Shown: positions 8,463-18,882 of the stretch, in pieces
Layout: each line of letters begins with the position of its first letter
Numbering within the stretch: position 1 is the first letter of the stretch
NCBI RefSeq assembly: GCF_017565305.1
Contig: NZ_JAGEKP010000008.1
Coordinates: 124,001 to 188,000 of the forward strand
Reading direction: 5' to 3'
DNA length: 64,000 nucleotides
Source: Leifsonia sp. TF02-11
GTDB taxonomy: Bacteria; Actinomycetota; Actinomycetes; Actinomycetales; Microbacteriaceae
Position numbers and translations under genes: made by a program
The notes under the pieces: generated by a model
Told to the model about the DNA's origin: nothing
Seen by the model: the letters and a program-made list of their open reading frames with translations, nothing else
The model's database searches: none

Positions 8463-9302
8463 ATGTCAGACCTGATCGCCGTGGTCGGCGCGACCGGCAA
8501 GCAGGGCGGCGCGGTCGTCGACGCGCTGCTCGAGCGGGGTACGACCGTGCGGGCGCTGACCCGCGATGACGGTTCCGACCGGGCGCGTGCGCTCGCCGCG
8601 CGCGGTGTGGAGGTCGTGGTCGTCGACGCGGAGGACCGGGCCGCCACCCGCGCCGCCCTAGACGGGGTCTCCGCGCTTTCGCTGATGACGACGTTCTCGG
8701 GGGAGGACGGCCCGCGCGGCGAGACCCGGCGCGGCATCGTCCTGGTGGAGGCGGCCCGCGACGCCGGTGTGCCGTTCGTCGTGCACTCCTCGGTCGGCGG
8801 TGCGGAACGCGAGACCGGCATCCCGCACTTCGAGAGCAAACGCCGAGTCGAGGAGGCGCTGGAGGCGACAGGAGTGCCGCACGCGATCGTACGACCGGTG
8901 TTCTTCATGGAGAACCTCGTGTACCAGCTCCCGCCGCCGGACGCCCAGGAGGCGGTCGTGCGCCTGCCGATGCCGGGGGACGTGCCTCTGCAGCTGATCG
9001 CCGTCGTCGACGTCGGCCGCGTGGTCGCCGCCCTCGCGACCGATCCGGCGGGCGCGGCGGGGATCGCCGTCGAGATCGCGGGCGACGAGCTCACGCTCGA
9101 GCAGATCGTCGCGCAGATCAGCGCGGCGACCGGGGTGCCGACGCGTTTCGAGCAGCTGCCCGTCGATGGGCTCGACGACGACCGCGCGTCGATGTTCCGC
9201 TGGTTCTCCACCCTGCCGGCGTACCAGGCCGACTTCGCCGCGACGGCGGCCCTCGATCCGCGGGTGCTCACCTTCGCCGAGTGGCTGGTCGCCCGGCGCT
9301 GA
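8463..9302 (+). CDS. NmrA-like NAD(P)-binding protein
   Basis: 279 residues. It has an N-terminal Rossmann fold with GATGKQGG (residues 9-16), the hallmark of NmrA/HSCARG-like atypical SDRs, and lacks the YxxxK catalytic pair. Such proteins act as redox sensors or as NADPH-dependent reductases; which applies here is not clear. It is a single gene, followed by a GC-rich hairpin. Confidence 0.88.
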   Translation: MSDLIAVVGATGKQGGAVVDALLERGTTVRALTRDDGSDRARALAARGVEVVVVDAEDRAATRAALDGVSALSLMTTFSGEDGPRGETRRGIVLVEAARDAGVPFVVHSSVGGAERETGIPHFESKRRVEEALEATGVPHAIVRPVFFMENLVYQLPPPDAQEAVVRLPMPGDVPLQLIAVVDVGRVVAALATDPAGAAGIAVEIAGDELTLEQIVAQISAATGVPTRFEQLPVDGLDDDRASMFRWFSTLPAYQADFAATAALDPRVLTFAEWLVARR

Positions 9303-9304
9303 AC

Positions 9305-9325
9305 CCGGCGCCGGCGCGGCGCCGG
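9305..9325 (+). terminator. GC-rich hairpin after NmrA-like gene
   Basis: CCGGCGCC (9305-9312) and GGCGCCGG (9318-9325) form a perfect 8-bp stem with a 5-base loop directly after the stop codon. It has no U-tract, as is common in high-GC actinobacteria. Probable terminator. Confidence 0.5.
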
Positions 9326-9367
9326 CCTCCATGATGGCCGACCTCCTATGCCCCAGCCTTGCCACTG

Positions 9368-9390
9368 ATGTCAGTTTGATAGAACATAAG
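9368..9390 (+). promoter_or_regulatory. Candidate promoter/operator region of iol operon
   Basis: ATGTCAGT (9368-9375) also occurs at 18802-18809 in front of the GntR regulator gene. It is followed by TTGATAGAACATAAGG, an AT-rich patch in an otherwise GC-rich gap, and the outer ends ATGT...ACAT (9368-9387) are symmetric. It may be the binding site for the GntR regulator at the end of the operon. No clear -35/-10 pair can be assigned. Confidence 0.35.
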
Positions 9391-9441
9391 GTGTAGGCTT
9401 GACCAGCGACCAGAACGACCGCGACGAAGGAGTTCCACGAG

Positions 9442-10452
9442 ATGACGAGCGACAGCCCAGGTCCGTCTTCCGAGCCTGGCCTGCCTTTCGAGCAGGGGGC
9501 GCCGTTCGACCTGATCACCATCGGGCGGATCGGCGTCGACCTCTACCCCCTGCAAGACGGGGTGGGCCTCGAAGACGTCGAGACCTTCGGCAAGTACCTC
9601 GGCGGCAGCGCGACCAACGTGTCGATCGCCGCAGCCCGGCACGGCCTCCGATCGGCCGTGATCACCGCGACCGGTGACGATCCCTTCGGTCGGTACGCCC
9701 ACCGCGAGCTGCGCCGCCTGGGCGTCGACGACCGCTTCGTGGGCACCGTCGGCACGCTCAAGACCCCCGTGACGTTCTGCGAGATCTTTCCGCCGGACGA
9801 CTTCCCGCTCTACTTCTACCGCGATCCGATCGCGCCCGACCTCGCGCTCACGCCCGACGATCTCGACCTCGACGCGATCCGACGGGCGCGCATCTACTGG
9901 TCGACGGTCACCGGGCTCTCGCGCGACCCCAGCCGCACCGCCCACCATGTCGCGTGGGAGGCCAGGGGCCGACAACCGCTGACCATCCTCGACCTCGACT
10001 ACCGCCCGATGTTCTGGCCGAGCGGCGCCGCCGCCACCGCAGAGGTCGAGAAAGCGCTCGGCCAGGTCACCGTGGCGGTCGGCAACCGCGAGGAGTGCGA
10101 GATCGCCGTGGGCGAGACCGAGCCGCTGCGCGCCGCCGACGCTCTGCTCGAGCGCGGCGTCGAGCTCGCGATCGTCAAGCAGGGTCCGCGCGGTGTGCTC
10201 GCGAAGACCAGGGACGAGACGGTGGAGGTGCCGCCCTACTTCGTGGAGGTCGTCAACGGTCTCGGTGCCGGCGACGGTTTCGGCGGAGCGCTCTGCTACG
10301 GCCTGCTGCAAGACTGGTCGCTCGAGCGGGTCATCCGGTTCGCCAACATCGCGGGAGCGATCGTGGCGACGCGCCGCGAGTGCTCCACCGCCATGCCGAC
10401 CACCGCCGAGGTCGAATCCGTGCTGAAGGAGCTCCAGAATGTCCGCAGCTGA
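9442..10452 (+). CDS. iolC: 5-dehydro-2-deoxygluconokinase
   Basis: 336-residue PfkB/ribokinase-family sugar kinase of inositol catabolism. It phosphorylates 5-dehydro-2-deoxy-D-gluconate (DKG) to DKG 6-phosphate. Visible family signatures are the N-terminal GG motif (KYLGGSATNVSIAAARHG) and the C-terminal ATP/anion-hole motif NGLGAGDGFGGALCYGLL with the catalytic Asp in GAGD. It is the first gene of the iol operon, and its 3' end overlaps the next gene by 14 bases. It lacks the fused C-terminal aldolase domain found in some proteobacterial IolC proteins, which fits a separate aldolase-like gene next to it. Confidence 0.93.
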   Translation: MTSDSPGPSSEPGLPFEQGAPFDLITIGRIGVDLYPLQDGVGLEDVETFGKYLGGSATNVSIAAARHGLRSAVITATGDDPFGRYAHRELRRLGVDDRFVGTVGTLKTPVTFCEIFPPDDFPLYFYRDPIAPDLALTPDDLDLDAIRRARIYWSTVTGLSRDPSRTAHHVAWEARGRQPLTILDLDYRPMFWPSGAAATAEVEKALGQVTVAVGNREECEIAVGETEPLRAADALLERGVELAIVKQGPRGVLAKTRDETVEVPPYFVEVVNGLGAGDGFGGALCYGLLQDWSLERVIRFANIAGAIVATRRECSTAMPTTAEVESVLKELQNVRS

Positions 10453-11359
10453 CCTCATCGCAAGCTCCGCACCGCTCATCGACGACGCGGCCTTCGCCCG
10501 GCTCCGCGCCCGGCGGCACTCGAGCCCGGGCGACGTCCAGACGGCGCTGGCCGCACGCGTCCGCCGCCCGCTCGTGCGCGACGACGGCCGCCTGTTCATC
10601 GTGGCCGCCGACCACCCGGCGCGCGGCGCCCTGGGCGTCGGCGGCGATCCGATGGCGATGGCCGACCGCTACGACCTCCTGCAGCGCCTCGCGCTCGCGC
10701 TCTCGCGCCCGGGCGTCGACGGCGTGCTCGGCACCCCCGACATCATCGACGACCTGGCGCTGCTGGGTGTGCTCGACGACAAGATCGCGGTCGGCTCGAT
10801 GAATCGCGGCGGTCTGCGCGGCGCGGTCTTCGAGATGGACGACCGCTTCACGGGCTACGACGTCGACGCGATGGTGCGCGACGGCGTCGACGCCGCCAAG
10901 CTGCTCGTGCGCGTCAACCTCGAGGACGTCGGCACCGCCCGCACGCTGGAGGCCACGGCCTGCGCCGTCACCGCCGCTGCGCGGGAGCGCCTCCCGATCC
11001 TGCTCGAGCCGTTCCTCAGCCGCTGGAACGACGGCAGGATCGTCAACGATCTGACGACCGAGGCCGTCATCCAGTCGGTGGCGATCGCCTCGGGTCTCGG
11101 CGCCTCGTCGGCCTACACCTGGCTCAAGCTGCCGGTCGTTCCCGAGATGGAACGCGTGATGGCGGCGACCACACTGCCGACGCTGCTGCTCGGCGGCGAC
11201 TCCGAAGCGGCACCGGAAGAGACGTTCGCATCGTGGGAGTCCGCGCTCGCGCTGCCCGGCGTCCACGGCCTCGTCGTCGGGCGCACACTCCTGTATCCGA
11301 AAGACGGGGACGTCGGCCAGGCCGTCGACATCGCCGCCTCCCTCGTCCACGGCCGCTGA
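10439..11359 (+). CDS. Cgl0159-type (beta/alpha)8-barrel protein, probable DKG-6-phosphate aldolase
   Basis: 306 residues, start overlapping the end of iolC by 14 bases. The sequence resembles the (beta/alpha)8-barrel family found in corynebacterial inositol clusters (Cgl0159 type), with class I/DeoC-like features: DDGRLFIVAADHPARG near residue 45 and KLLVRVNLED in the barrel core. In the pathway the step still needed between iolC and iolA is cleavage of DKG 6-phosphate to dihydroxyacetone phosphate and malonate semialdehyde. Position and fold suggest this protein does it. That assignment is inference, as no classical IolJ is present. Confidence 0.8.
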   Translation: MSAADLIASSAPLIDDAAFARLRARRHSSPGDVQTALAARVRRPLVRDDGRLFIVAADHPARGALGVGGDPMAMADRYDLLQRLALALSRPGVDGVLGTPDIIDDLALLGVLDDKIAVGSMNRGGLRGAVFEMDDRFTGYDVDAMVRDGVDAAKLLVRVNLEDVGTARTLEATACAVTAAARERLPILLEPFLSRWNDGRIVNDLTTEAVIQSVAIASGLGASSAYTWLKLPVVPEMERVMAATTLPTLLLGGDSEAAPEETFASWESALALPGVHGLVVGRTLLYPKDGDVGQAVDIAASLVHGR

Positions 11360-11388
11360 CCCGGCCCGCCGCACCGCTAAGGAACCTC

Positions 11389-12939
<1,551 letters not shown>

Positions 12940-12950
12940 GGATCACCACC

Positions 12951-13853
12951 ATGGCCGAGCACAACGAATGGTTCTTCCCGCGCGGCGCGCTCAGCGACCG
13001 CGGGTGGGAGTCCATCGTCGACGACCGCATCGACGGCTGGCAGCACACCGGGCTGCGCGTGGCCGAGCTCACCGGCAACACGGTCGAGCTGCCGGCGGGC
13101 GACGTGGAGCGGATCGTCGTGCCGCTCGCCGGCGCTTTCGCAGTCGAGCACGAGGGCGCCACGACCCGGCTCGCCGGCCGGTCGAGCGTGTTCGACGGGC
13201 CGACCGATATCGTCTACGTCGGTGCGGGCAACGGCCTGACGATCTCCGGTCACGGTCGCGTCGCTGTCGCCGAGGCCCCGACGCGCGTGCAGAAGCCGTC
13301 GGCGTACCTGCCCGCGGAGCGGGTGCCGGTCGAGCTGCGCGGCGCCGGCCGAGACAGCCGGCAGGTGCACAACTTCGGCACTCCCGGTTCTCTCGATGCG
13401 GCCTCCCTCATCGTCTGCGAGGTCATCACGCCCGCGGGCAACTGGTCGTCGCACCCGGCCCACAAGCACGACGAGGACGTGCCGGGTCACGAGTCGCAGC
13501 TCGAGGAGATCTACTACTTCGAGTCGGCGCCCGTGCGCGGCTCGAACGCTCCGCGATCGGCGGACGCCTTCGGCAGCTTCGCCACCTACCGCTCGGCCGC
13601 CGGCGATATCGAGACGAACGCGCTGGTGCGCACCGGAGACATCGCGCTGGTCCCGTTCGGCTACCACGGACCGGCGGTCGCCGCGCCCGAGTACGACCTC
13701 TACTACCTGAACGTCATGGCGGGGCCGGGGCAGGAGCGGGCGTGGCTCATCAGCGACGACCCACGCCAGGCGTGGTTGCGCGACACCTGGACGTCTCAGC
13801 AGCCCGACCCTCGCCTTCCGTACGTTCCGACCGCCGAAGGAGCAGCTCGATGA
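12951..13853 (+). CDS. iolB: 5-deoxy-glucuronate isomerase
   Basis: 300-residue bicupin enzyme that isomerises 5-deoxy-D-glucuronate to 5-dehydro-2-deoxy-D-gluconate, feeding IolC. The metal-binding cluster HPAHKHDED followed by EEIYYFE is visible in the second half. The ATG at 12951 is preceded by TTGAGGATC, and the gap to iolA is 11 bp. The stop overlaps the iolD start (ATGA). Confidence 0.93.
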   Translation: MAEHNEWFFPRGALSDRGWESIVDDRIDGWQHTGLRVAELTGNTVELPAGDVERIVVPLAGAFAVEHEGATTRLAGRSSVFDGPTDIVYVGAGNGLTISGHGRVAVAEAPTRVQKPSAYLPAERVPVELRGAGRDSRQVHNFGTPGSLDAASLIVCEVITPAGNWSSHPAHKHDEDVPGHESQLEEIYYFESAPVRGSNAPRSADAFGSFATYRSAAGDIETNALVRTGDIALVPFGYHGPAVAAPEYDLYYLNVMAGPGQERAWLISDDPRQAWLRDTWTSQQPDPRLPYVPTAEGAAR

Positions 13854-15778
13854 CCACCCGCAGGATGACCGTGGCCCAGGCGCTCGTCGAGTTCCTCGCC
13901 AACCAGTGGACCGTCGACGGGGAGGTGCGCGAGCGCACCATCCCGGGGATGTTCGGCATCTTCGGCCACGGCAACGTGGCGGGCCTCGGCCAGGCGCTGA
14001 AACAGGCCAACGTGCAGGACCCGTCGATGATGCCGTATCACCAGGCCCGCAACGAGCAGGCGATGGTGCACCAGGCCGTCGGGTTCGCACGCATCCACCG
14101 CCGCAGGGCCACGTTCGCGTCGACCGCCTCCGTCGGCCCGGGAGCCGCCAACCTCATCACCGGCGCCGCACTGGCGACCGCGAACCGGCTGCCGGCCCTG
14201 CTGCTGCCGTCGGACACGTTCGCGACCCGCGTGGCCGACCCTGTTCTGCAGCAGCTGGAGCACCCGCACGACCTCGGCATCCAGGTCACCGATGCCTTCC
14301 GGCCGGTCTCGCGGTTCTTCGATCGGGTCCAGCGCCCCGAGCAGCTGTTCTCCATCGCTCTGGCGGCGATGCGCGTCCTGACCGATCCGGCGGAGACCGG
14401 CGCCGTCACGATCGCGCTGCCGGAGGACGTGCAGGCCGAAGCGCTCGACGTGCCGGAAGAGTTCCTGGCGCCGCGCGAGTGGCACGTGCGCCGGCCGGCT
14501 CCGGAGGGCTGGGCGCTCACGGCGGCGGTCGACGCCATCCGCGCGGCACGGCGTCCGGTGATCGTGGCCGGCGGCGGGGTGATCTACTCGGGCGCGGAGG
14601 ACGCGCTCCGTGCATTCGTGGAGGCCACCGGCATCCCGGTCGGCACCACGCAGGCCGGTGGCGGCTCGCTCGCCTGGGACCACCCGCAGAACCTCGGCGG
14701 TGTCGGGGCCACCGGAACCACCGCTGCCAACCGCCTCACCGGGGAGGCCGACCTCGTGATCGGCCTGGGCACCCGGTACAGCGACTTCACGACTGCCAGC
14801 CGGTCCGTGTTCCAGAACCCCGACGTCCGGTTCCTCAACATCAACGTCGCATCGTTCGACGCCTACAAGCACGGCTCGCAGCTCGCGGTGATCGCCGACG
14901 CCCGCGAGACGCTGACCGCGCTCTCGGACGCCCTGGCCGGGCACCGGGTGGAGGCCGGCTATGCGACACGGATCGCCGACGAGAAGGCGGCGTGGGACGC
15001 CGTGGCCGACGCCGCGTTGGCCCCGACCGAGCCACGGCCGTCGGAGGGTCCGGCCCTCATCGGCCAGCCGGCGCTGATCGGGGCCGTTCAGCGTGCCTCC
15101 GATCCGCGCGACGTGGTCGTGCAGGCGGCCGGGTCGCTTCCCGGCGACCTCCACAAGCTCTGGCGTGTGCGCGATCCGCTGGGGTATCACGTCGAATATG
15201 CCTTCTCGTGCATGGGCTACGAGATCGCCGGCGGCATGGGCGTCAAGCGTGGGCTGGAGGCGATGAACGACGACCGCGATGTGATCGTCCTGGTCGGCGA
15301 CGGTTCGTACCTGATGCTGCACACCGAGCTTGCGACCGCTGTCGCCGAAGGCATCAAGATCGTCGTCGTGCTCATCCAGAACCACGGCTACGCGTCCATC
15401 GGCCACCTGTCCGAGACGGTCGGCTCGCAGCGCTACGGCACGCGTTTCCGCTTCCGCGACGACGCGGAGCTCAACTTCGAGCGTGGCGACTTCCTCCCCG
15501 TCGACCTGGCCGCGAACGCGCGCAGCTTCGGCATCGACGTGATCGAGCTCGCACCGGGGCCGCACGCCGCGGCGCGCCTCGAGGAGGCCGTGAGAGCGGC
15601 CAAGGCGAGCAGCACCTCCACCCTCATCCACATCGACTCCGATCCGTTCGTCTACGCGCCGGACGGCGGGGGCTGGTGGGATGTGCCGGTCGCGGAGGTC
15701 TCCGAACTGGAGAGCACCAGGGCCGCCCGCGCCGAGTACGCCGAGCAGCGGAAGAGCCAGCGACCTCTGCTCGGCTGA
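13850..15778 (+). CDS. iolD: 3D-(3,5/4)-trihydroxycyclohexane-1,2-dione hydrolase
   Basis: 642-residue thiamine-diphosphate enzyme of the acetolactate-synthase fold. It opens the ring of the diketo-inositol intermediate to give 5-deoxy-D-glucuronate. The N-terminal pyrimidine-binding domain shows GIFGHGNVAGLG and YHQARNEQAMVHQA. The C-terminal pyrophosphate-binding motif starts at GDGSYLMLHTE and ends with QNHGYASIG. The start is coupled to iolB by ATGA. Confidence 0.95.
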   Translation: MTTRRMTVAQALVEFLANQWTVDGEVRERTIPGMFGIFGHGNVAGLGQALKQANVQDPSMMPYHQARNEQAMVHQAVGFARIHRRRATFASTASVGPGAANLITGAALATANRLPALLLPSDTFATRVADPVLQQLEHPHDLGIQVTDAFRPVSRFFDRVQRPEQLFSIALAAMRVLTDPAETGAVTIALPEDVQAEALDVPEEFLAPREWHVRRPAPEGWALTAAVDAIRAARRPVIVAGGGVIYSGAEDALRAFVEATGIPVGTTQAGGGSLAWDHPQNLGGVGATGTTAANRLTGEADLVIGLGTRYSDFTTASRSVFQNPDVRFLNINVASFDAYKHGSQLAVIADARETLTALSDALAGHRVEAGYATRIADEKAAWDAVADAALAPTEPRPSEGPALIGQPALIGAVQRASDPRDVVVQAAGSLPGDLHKLWRVRDPLGYHVEYAFSCMGYEIAGGMGVKRGLEAMNDDRDVIVLVGDGSYLMLHTELATAVAEGIKIVVVLIQNHGYASIGHLSETVGSQRYGTRFRFRDDAELNFERGDFLPVDLAANARSFGIDVIELAPGPHAAARLEEAVRAAKASSTSTLIHIDSDPFVYAPDGGGWWDVPVAEVSELESTRAARAEYAEQRKSQRPLLG

Positions 15779-15825
15779 GCCGAGCGGCGACCATCACGAC
15801 GGCCGAACCACGACGAAGGACGACG

Positions 15826-16809
15826 ATGACCGACACCGCACCCTCCACCGCCCGCGCATCCTCCACCGAGCGCGTGACGAGCACCGACCCGGCTACCGGT
15901 GCGCGCGCTTCCGGCCTGCGCATCGGCACCGCGCCTGACTCGTGGGGCGTCTGGTTCGCCGACGATCCGCGACAGACGCCATGGGACCGCTTCCTCGACG
16001 AAGTTCAGGCCGCCGGCTACCACTGGATCGAACTCGGGCCGTACGGCTACCTTCCCACCGACCCGGCGCAGTTGCTCGACGAGCTGGCGAAACGGGACCT
16101 CGAGATCAGCGGCGGCACCGTCTTCACCGGCTTCCACAAGGGCGCCGACCAGTGGGACCGCGCGATCGAGCAGGTCGAGAAGGTCGCAGCCCTCACCCGC
16201 GCGGTGGGCGGTGAGAACATCGTCGTCATCCCCGACCTGTGGCGGTCCGACGTCACCGGCGAGACCCTCGAGCCGCGCACACTGACCGACGAGCAGTGGG
16301 CGTCGCTCGCCGAGGGGCACGATCGACTCGGTCGTATGCTGCTGGAGGAATACGGCCTCCGCCAGCAGTTCCACTCGCACGCCGACTCGCACATCGGCAC
16401 GCACCGGGAGGTGGAGCGACTGCTCGCCGAGACCGACCCGCGCTACGTGAACCTCTGCCTCGACACCGGTCACTTCGCCTACTACGGCGGAGACAGCGTC
16501 GCTCTCATCCACGATCACCCCGAGCGCATCGGCTACCTGCACCTCAAGCAGATCGACCCGGAGCTGCGCTTCGAGATCCTGAAGAACGATGTGGCGTTCG
16601 CCGACGCCGCCATCGACGTGATGGTCGAGCCGCCGGCCGGCGTCCCCGACTTCGCCCCGATCATCGAGGCGGTCGCGGCGATCGACCCCGAGATCTTCGC
16701 GATCGTCGAGCAGGACATGCCCGGCATCGACATCGGGGTGCCGCTCGGCATCGCCACCCGCACGCGACAACACATCCTCGGCTGCAGTCCGCTGACGCGG
16801 ACCCGCTGA
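15826..16809 (+). CDS. iolE: myo-inosose-2 dehydratase
   Basis: 327-residue TIM-barrel enzyme of the xylose-isomerase-like family. It dehydrates scyllo-inosose to the cyclohexane-1,2-dione that IolD opens. Family motifs are IGTAPDSWGVWF after a variable Ser/Thr-rich N-terminus of about 27 residues, QFHSHADSHIGT (metal ligands) and LDTGHFAYYGGD. The ATG at 15826 lies 47 bp after iolD; the open frame continuing upstream is only a shadow of iolD. Confidence 0.92.
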   Translation: MTDTAPSTARASSTERVTSTDPATGARASGLRIGTAPDSWGVWFADDPRQTPWDRFLDEVQAAGYHWIELGPYGYLPTDPAQLLDELAKRDLEISGGTVFTGFHKGADQWDRAIEQVEKVAALTRAVGGENIVVIPDLWRSDVTGETLEPRTLTDEQWASLAEGHDRLGRMLLEEYGLRQQFHSHADSHIGTHREVERLLAETDPRYVNLCLDTGHFAYYGGDSVALIHDHPERIGYLHLKQIDPELRFEILKNDVAFADAAIDVMVEPPAGVPDFAPIIEAVAAIDPEIFAIVEQDMPGIDIGVPLGIATRTRQHILGCSPLTRTR

Positions 16810-16925
16810 CCCGGCCCGCTGACCTGGATCGCAGACCGGACCCGCCGACCCTGACGCCCCTGAACCGGACGCGCCGCCCGGCGCCCGGCCGACCTCCCCT
16901 CACGCACAGAAACGAGCCACACCGC

Positions 16926-17978
16926 ATGAGCAGCACGCAGCACCCGATGAGAAGCGCCCCCGCCCAGGACCTGCGGGTCGGCGTCGTCGGCGCCGGCCAG
17001 ATGGGCGCCGACCACATCCAGCGCATCACGCGCGCGATCAGCGGGGCGACCGTGTCCGCCATCGTCGAGCCCGATGCCGGGCGCGCCGAGGCGGCAGCTG
17101 CGGCCGCACCCGGCGCACGGCCCTTCGCGAGCCTCGACGACGCGCTCGCCGCCGACGCCCTCGACGCCGTGATCATCGCCACTCCCGGGCAGTTCCACGA
17201 GCCGGTGCTGGTGCCCGCCCTGGAGGCCGGCCTGCCGACCCTGTGCGAGAAGCCGCTGACGCCCGACAGTGCATCGTCGCTGCGCATCCTGGAGCTCGAG
17301 CAGAAGCTCGACCGCCCGCACATCCAGCTCGGGTTCATGCGTCGCTTCGACGAGGAGTACCGCGCCCTCCGCGAGCTGATCACGGGCGGCGACGCGGGGG
17401 AGCTGCTCCTGCTGCACGGCGTGCACCGCAACCCGTCGGTCCCCGACAGCTATACCCAGTCCATGCTCATCACCGATTCGGTGGTGCACGAGTTCGACGT
17501 CATGCCGTGGCTCGCCGGCTCGCCGGTCCGCAGCGTGGAGGTGAAGTACCCGCGCCGCAACGACCTGGCCCCCGAACGCCTCCGTGAGCCCATCCTGGTG
17601 CTGATCGAGCTCGAGAACGGGGTGCTCGTCGACGTCGAGATGAACGTCAGCGTTCGGTTCGGCTACCAGGTGCGCACGGAGGCCGTGTTCCAGTCCGGCG
17701 TCGCGCGCATCGGTGAACCGTCCGGCCTGCAGCGCTGGTCGGACGCCGCGTTCTCGGTCGCAGAGCACACCACGTTCAAGACCCGGTTCGCCCGCGCCTA
17801 CGACGCGCAGGTGCAGGCGTGGGTCGACGCGGTGCGCGACGGCTCGCTCGTCGCCGGCCCGAACGCCTGGGACGGCTACCTGGTCGCCCTCGCCTGCGAG
17901 GCCGGAGTTCAGGCGCTCGAAACGTCGGGCCCCGTGGCCGTCGCACCCGCGACACGTCCCGCCTTCTACGCCGGCTGA
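16926..17978 (+). CDS. iolG: Inositol 2-dehydrogenase (Gfo/Idh/MocA family)
   Basis: 350 residues. It oxidises myo-inositol to scyllo-inosose with NAD, the first pathway step. The Rossmann motif VGVVGAGQMGADH begins near residue 19, the family EKP motif occurs as LCEKPLTPD, and the catalytic D-x-x-x-H type helix region is VVHEFDVMPWLAG. The 116-bp gap from iolE contains no recognisable gene. Close relatives act on other cyclitols, but its place as last gene of a complete iol operon supports the inositol assignment. Confidence 0.88.
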   Translation: MSSTQHPMRSAPAQDLRVGVVGAGQMGADHIQRITRAISGATVSAIVEPDAGRAEAAAAAAPGARPFASLDDALAADALDAVIIATPGQFHEPVLVPALEAGLPTLCEKPLTPDSASSLRILELEQKLDRPHIQLGFMRRFDEEYRALRELITGGDAGELLLLHGVHRNPSVPDSYTQSMLITDSVVHEFDVMPWLAGSPVRSVEVKYPRRNDLAPERLREPILVLIELENGVLVDVEMNVSVRFGYQVRTEAVFQSGVARIGEPSGLQRWSDAAFSVAEHTTFKTRFARAYDAQVQAWVDAVRDGSLVAGPNAWDGYLVALACEAGVQALETSGPVAVAPATRPAFYAG

Positions 17979-18017
17979 CGCGCCCGTCCGCCTGGGGCGC
18001 TCAGCGGCCGGTGGCGC

Positions 18018-18776
18018 TCAGCGGTCGACGAGGGTGAGCTCGAACGAGTAGAGATCGGGCCGGTACACGTGCTGTCCGTACTCCACAGCGCGCCCGGAAT
18101 TGTCGAACGCGGTGCGCGACATCGTGAGCAGCGGGGAGCCCTTGCGGATCTCGAGCAGCTCGCCCTCCACCGCGCTCGCGGCACGCGCGCCGATGCGCTG
18201 GTTGGCGACCCGGATCGAGACGCCGCGCGCCTTCATCAGCTGGTAGAGCCCGCGGGCCTCCAGGTCCTCGCGAGTGATGTCGGTGAAGTCCTCCGGGAGC
18301 GTGTTCTCGAGCACCGCGAGGGGGACTCCGTCGGCGCAGCGCAGTCGCGTCAGGTGCAGCACCGGCGCACCGACCGCGACGCCGAGCTCGGTGGCGGCCG
18401 TCTCGTCGGCGGTCCTGAGCTCGTACGCGATCACCCGGGTCGTCGGCGTCTGGCCGGACTGGCCGAGGTCTTCATAGAGGCTGGTGAGCTCGACGTTGCG
18501 CGTCACCCGGCCGTGCACGACCTGGGTGCCGATGCCGCGGCGGCGAACGAGGAGGCCCTTGTCGACGAGCTCCTGCAGCGCGCGCCGGATGGTCGGCCGG
18601 GACAGCCCCAGCCGGTTGCCGAGCGAGATCTCGTTCTCGAGTCGAGAACCGGGAGGCACGCGTTCGTCGCGGATCGCCTGCTCCAGCGCGGTCGCGAGCT
18701 GGTAGTACAGCGGGATCGGGCTCGCCTTGTCCAGGTTGTCGAACAGGTCAACGGGAAGCGGGTACTCGGGTTGCAT
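18018..18776 (-). CDS. GntR/HutC-family regulator, probable inositol regulator
   Basis: 252 residues from ATG 18776 with GGAGGACAGGG just upstream. The N-terminal winged helix is seen as PIPLYYQLATALEQAIRDE and SLGNRLGLSRPTIRRAL. The C-terminal effector domain is the UTRA type (EYGQHVYRPDLYSFELTL near the end). GntR-type IolR proteins control inositol genes in corynebacteria. This gene converges on iolG, and its own promoter region shares ATGTCAGT with the iolC promoter, so it is the likely regulator of the operon. Confidence 0.88.
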   Translation of the reverse strand: MQPEYPLPVDLFDNLDKASPIPLYYQLATALEQAIRDERVPPGSRLENEISLGNRLGLSRPTIRRALQELVDKGLLVRRRGIGTQVVHGRVTRNVELTSLYEDLGQSGQTPTTRVIAYELRTADETAATELGVAVGAPVLHLTRLRCADGVPLAVLENTLPEDFTDITREDLEARGLYQLMKARGVSIRVANQRIGARAASAVEGELLEIRKGSPLLTMSRTAFDNSGRAVEYGQHVYRPDLYSFELTLVDR

Positions 18777-18801
18777 CCCTGTCCTCCACAACTTGGTGAT
18801 T

Positions 18802-18824
18802 ATGTCAGTACAACCGTACACCAG
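18802..18824. promoter_or_regulatory. Candidate autoregulatory site of GntR gene
   Basis: ATGTCAGTACAACCGTACAC contains ATGTCAGT, shared with the iolC upstream region, and a GTAC-4-GTAC arrangement. It lies 26-48 bp upstream of the GntR start. It is the only AT-richer patch in the 106-bp gap to lysE. Confidence 0.35.
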
Positions 18825-18882
18825 GTGGAACATGTCCGGCCGGAGACGGCGCCCCCGATCGACGTCGCGAGAGTGTCCCGCG

